DNA of 36,391 nt from Euryarchaeota archaeon UBA438 (GTDB lineage Archaea > Thermoplasmatota > Poseidoniia > Poseidoniales > Thalassarchaeaceae), in the NCBI GenBank assembly GCA_002504435.1, contig DAQP01000046.1, positions 1-36,391 on the forward strand. Direction: 5' to 3'. Made by a program: the position numbers and the translations under genes. Below the pieces are notes generated by a model. The model did no database searches, was not told the origin of the DNA, and worked only from the letters and a program-made list of their open reading frames with translations. This document shows, in pieces, positions 35,231 to 36,391 of this stretch (the stretch's first letter is position 1; each line of letters opens with the position of its first letter).

Positions 35231-35261
35231 CGGTTATCACTGTCAACTAGGTCGGATTCAC

Positions 35262-35876
35262 ATGACTGGCTCAATCGTGCTCTTCGGACCTCCTGGTGCT
35301 GGAAAGGGGACGCAGGCTGGAAGAATTTCAGAATTGACAGGCAAGCCGCAGGTTTCTACGGGGGACATGCTGAGATCGGCCGTAGCCAATGGGACAGAAT
35401 TGGGGCACGAGGCCAAGACATTCATGGAGGCGGGACTTTTAGTTCCAGACTCCATAATCATCGGATTGATATCGGAGAGGCTAAGGGACGAAGATGCAGC
35501 CAAGGGAGTATTGTTTGACGGTTTCCCAAGAACCATCCCACAGGCGGAGGCCCTAGCAGAAATAGTCTCAGTCGAAGCAGTCATTTCAATAGAAGTCCCT
35601 GATGAATCGATAGTGGAAAGAATAGTTGGAAGGAGGATGGATCCGGAAACAGGCGAGATTTACCACATAGAGTTCAAGCCCCCTCCCAAGGAAATTTTGG
35701 CGAGGGTGATACAGAGGAAGGATGACACCGAAGAGACCGTAAGAAGCAGGTTGTCCGCCTATCATGAACAGACCGCCCCTCTAGCCAGATGGTATTCTGA
35801 TAAGGGGTTGCTAATACGAATCGATGGGAACAGGTCAATCGATGATGTGGGGAATTCAATAGCTTCAATGTTGTGA
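35262..35876 (+). CDS. adk: Adenylate kinase (bacterial/eukaryotic type)
   Basis: Interconverts ATP + AMP and 2 ADP. Seen: P-loop GPPGAGKGTQ at 8-17, STGDMLR (AMP site), LFDGFPRT, the GRRMDPETGEIYH LID start, IQRKDDTEETVRSRL and the final IDGNRSIDDV. The LID lacks the Cys cluster of zinc-binding versions and is shorter than the E. coli LID. This is the widespread bacterial/eukaryotic family, unlike the distinct AdkA of methanogens. The length is 204 residues. ATG 35262 begins just before the P-loop; the frame is open further back into the subtilase gene but that part is not protein-like. It is followed closely by the Rpp21 gene. Confidence 0.95.
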   Translation: MTGSIVLFGPPGAGKGTQAGRISELTGKPQVSTGDMLRSAVANGTELGHEAKTFMEAGLLVPDSIIIGLISERLRDEDAAKGVLFDGFPRTIPQAEALAEIVSVEAVISIEVPDESIVERIVGRRMDPETGEIYHIEFKPPPKEILARVIQRKDDTEETVRSRLSAYHEQTAPLARWYSDKGLLIRIDGNRSIDDVGNSIASML

Positions 35877-35879
35877 GGG
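35875..35879 (+). promoter_or_regulatory. Shine-Dalgarno supporting an ATT start for Rpp21
   Basis: TGAGGG contains the adk stop TGA and the motif GAGGG, followed by ATTATC and then ATT at 35886. The six-base spacing and the use of the preceding stop codon exactly match the pheT site (TGAGGT-ATTGAA-ATG). Confidence 0.55.
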
Positions 35880-35885
35880 ATTATC

Positions 35886-36212
35886 ATTTCCAGAGGCAAG
35901 AAAAGTCGTTCCCGGACCTCGAAGAAGAGGAAGGCAGATGCGGTTGAAGCAATAGCGGATCTTTCCAAAACATTGTTCTCGCATATCAACGACAAACAAA
36001 TTGCAGATGCGGCTGCTAGGGATATTATCAGGATAGGAAGGAGGCATGGAAAGAGGCCCGACCCATCAATATCCAAGATGATATGCAGGAAATGCATGAC
36101 CGCTCTTTCTCCAGGCACCAACTCGACAATTAGGATAGTATCAAAGCGAGTCTTTGCTACTTGTGATGGATGCGGTAACGTGACTAGGAGATGTCTGGGG
36201 GATTCAATATGA
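35886..36212 (+). CDS. rnp4: RNase P protein component 4 (Rpp21), probable ATT start
   Basis: A zinc-binding subunit of archaeal RNase P, which trims the 5' end of pre-tRNA. Seen, with the ATT start: a basic N-terminus (SRGKKSRSRTSKKRKA), a long helical pair (ADLSKTLFSHINDKQIADAAARDIIRIGRRHGKR), then the zinc ribbon CRKCMTALSPG ... ATCDGCGNVTRR with two CxxC pairs. The full 108 residues fit the family length of roughly 110-120. No ATG, GTG or TTG exists between the adk stop and 35973; the TTG at 35973 would delete most of the first helix. The start at 35886 rests on the well-placed GAGGG and the homology-like N-terminus. It overlaps the following gene as ATGA, and Rpp21 next to YhbY is a known archaeal arrangement. 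Confidence 0.8.
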   Translation: MSRGKKSRSRTSKKRKADAVEAIADLSKTLFSHINDKQIADAAARDIIRIGRRHGKRPDPSISKMICRKCMTALSPGTNSTIRIVSKRVFATCDGCGNVTRRCLGDSI

Positions 36213-36391
36213 CATCAATACCAAATAGGATTCTCAGGCAGTCTGCTGACCCCTCAATTAGAGTCACTGTCAGAGTTGGAAAATCTGGGCCTACCGATGC
36301 AATTATTGCAGAATTGAAGAATCAGTTGGAAACACGTGAATTGGTCAAGGTCAAAGCAAATAGGGGAATCGTAGGAAACTCTGGCGAGAGG
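36209..36391 (+). CDS. YhbY/CRM-domain RNA-binding protein (3'-partial)
   Basis: A small KH-like RNA-binding protein related to bacterial YhbY, which is associated with ribosome assembly. Seen in the 61 codons present: VRVGKSGPTDAIIAELKNQLETRELVKVKANRG, matching the CRM pattern with the GKxG loop and the EL(V/I)KVK strand. ATG overlaps the Rpp21 stop as ATGA, and GGGGG lies seven bases upstream. The gene runs off the window end. Confidence 0.85.
   Translation, partial: MTSIPNRILRQSADPSIRVTVRVGKSGPTDAIIAELKNQLETRELVKVKANRGIVGNSGER

Noticed and set aside
35109..35261. Upstream extension of the adk frame into the subtilase gene
   Set aside because: The P-loop follows directly after ATG 35262; the extension is out-of-frame subtilase tail DNA.
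35973..36212. TTG start for Rpp21
   Set aside because: It removes the basic N-terminus and most of the first helix, which fit the family, and lacks a Shine-Dalgarno; the ATT at 35886 fits better.
1..36391. tRNA, rRNA, CRISPR, insertion sequence or prophage genes
   Set aside because: Spacers are short and none shows cloverleaf, repeat-spacer, transposase or phage features that I can see by eye.

Overview
The window reads as a gene-dense piece of an archaeal genome, most likely a marine planktonic Thermoplasmatota of the Poseidoniales (Marine Group II) type or a close relative. Archaeal markers are archaeosine synthase (ArcS), archaeal ribosomal protein S15, archaeal GluRS, archaeal PheT, a type II (archaeal) GAPDH, a UPF0201-family protein, and the RNase P subunit Rpp21 followed by a YhbY/CRM protein. 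Bacterial-looking genes (class I DnaJ, a YycJ/WalJ-like hydrolase, a long-LID adenylate kinase) and several very large secreted or membrane proteins fit a marine heterotrophic euryarchaeon. The lineage is an inference from gene content; there is no rRNA in the window.

Layout. 1-3110: a STAND-type ATPase with TPRs (probably cut at its 5' end by the window edge), converging on a YycJ-like metallo-beta-lactamase-fold hydrolase. 3301-9550: a 1914-residue secreted protein built of thrombospondin-3-like calcium loops with a likely seven-bladed propeller inside, overlapped by a small unknown helical protein. 9547-13488: a small membrane protein, a pyroglutamyl-peptidase/Nudix fusion, a UPF0201 protein, a membrane protein with a zinc-ribbon tail, and DnaJ. 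13492-20917: two signal-peptide/ectodomain/TM/cytosolic-tail proteins flank ArcS, S15 and an unknown protein in the position where archaea often carry a RecJ-like gene. 21005-25572 (minus): GluRS, RNase HII and another large single-pass surface protein, the last two coupled by an ATGA overlap. 25662-25847: a small charged protein. 25857-29201 (minus): PheT and an unusual GXGXG/glutamate-synthase-like protein. 29316-30356: GAPDH. 30443-35230: a 1595-residue membrane-anchored subtilase. 35262-36391: adenylate kinase, Rpp21 and YhbY, the last cut by the window end.

How the genes work together. One theme is information processing: tRNA charging (GluRS, PheT), tRNA modification (ArcS), tRNA maturation (Rpp21), ribosome (S15, YhbY) and DNA/RNA maintenance (RNase HII, possibly the RecJ-position protein). 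The other is the cell surface: a subtilase, a giant calcium-binding protein and three signal-peptide/TM/cytosolic-tail proteins. This is plausible equipment for handling extracellular protein, with a cytosolic pyroglutamyl peptidase able to finish peptides inside.

The genome is compact. No stretch over 300 bases lacks a gene. Three convergent gene pairs share a 4-base overlap in which both stop codons sit. Two genes appear to have Shine-Dalgarno motifs formed from the stop codon of the gene before. I found no tRNA, rRNA, CRISPR array, insertion sequence or phage gene. The candidates most worth following up are the Pcp-Nudix fusion, the reordered glutamate-synthase-like protein, the probable AUU start of Rpp21, the Asp-for-Asn change at the subtilase oxyanion position, and the unknown gene after S15.
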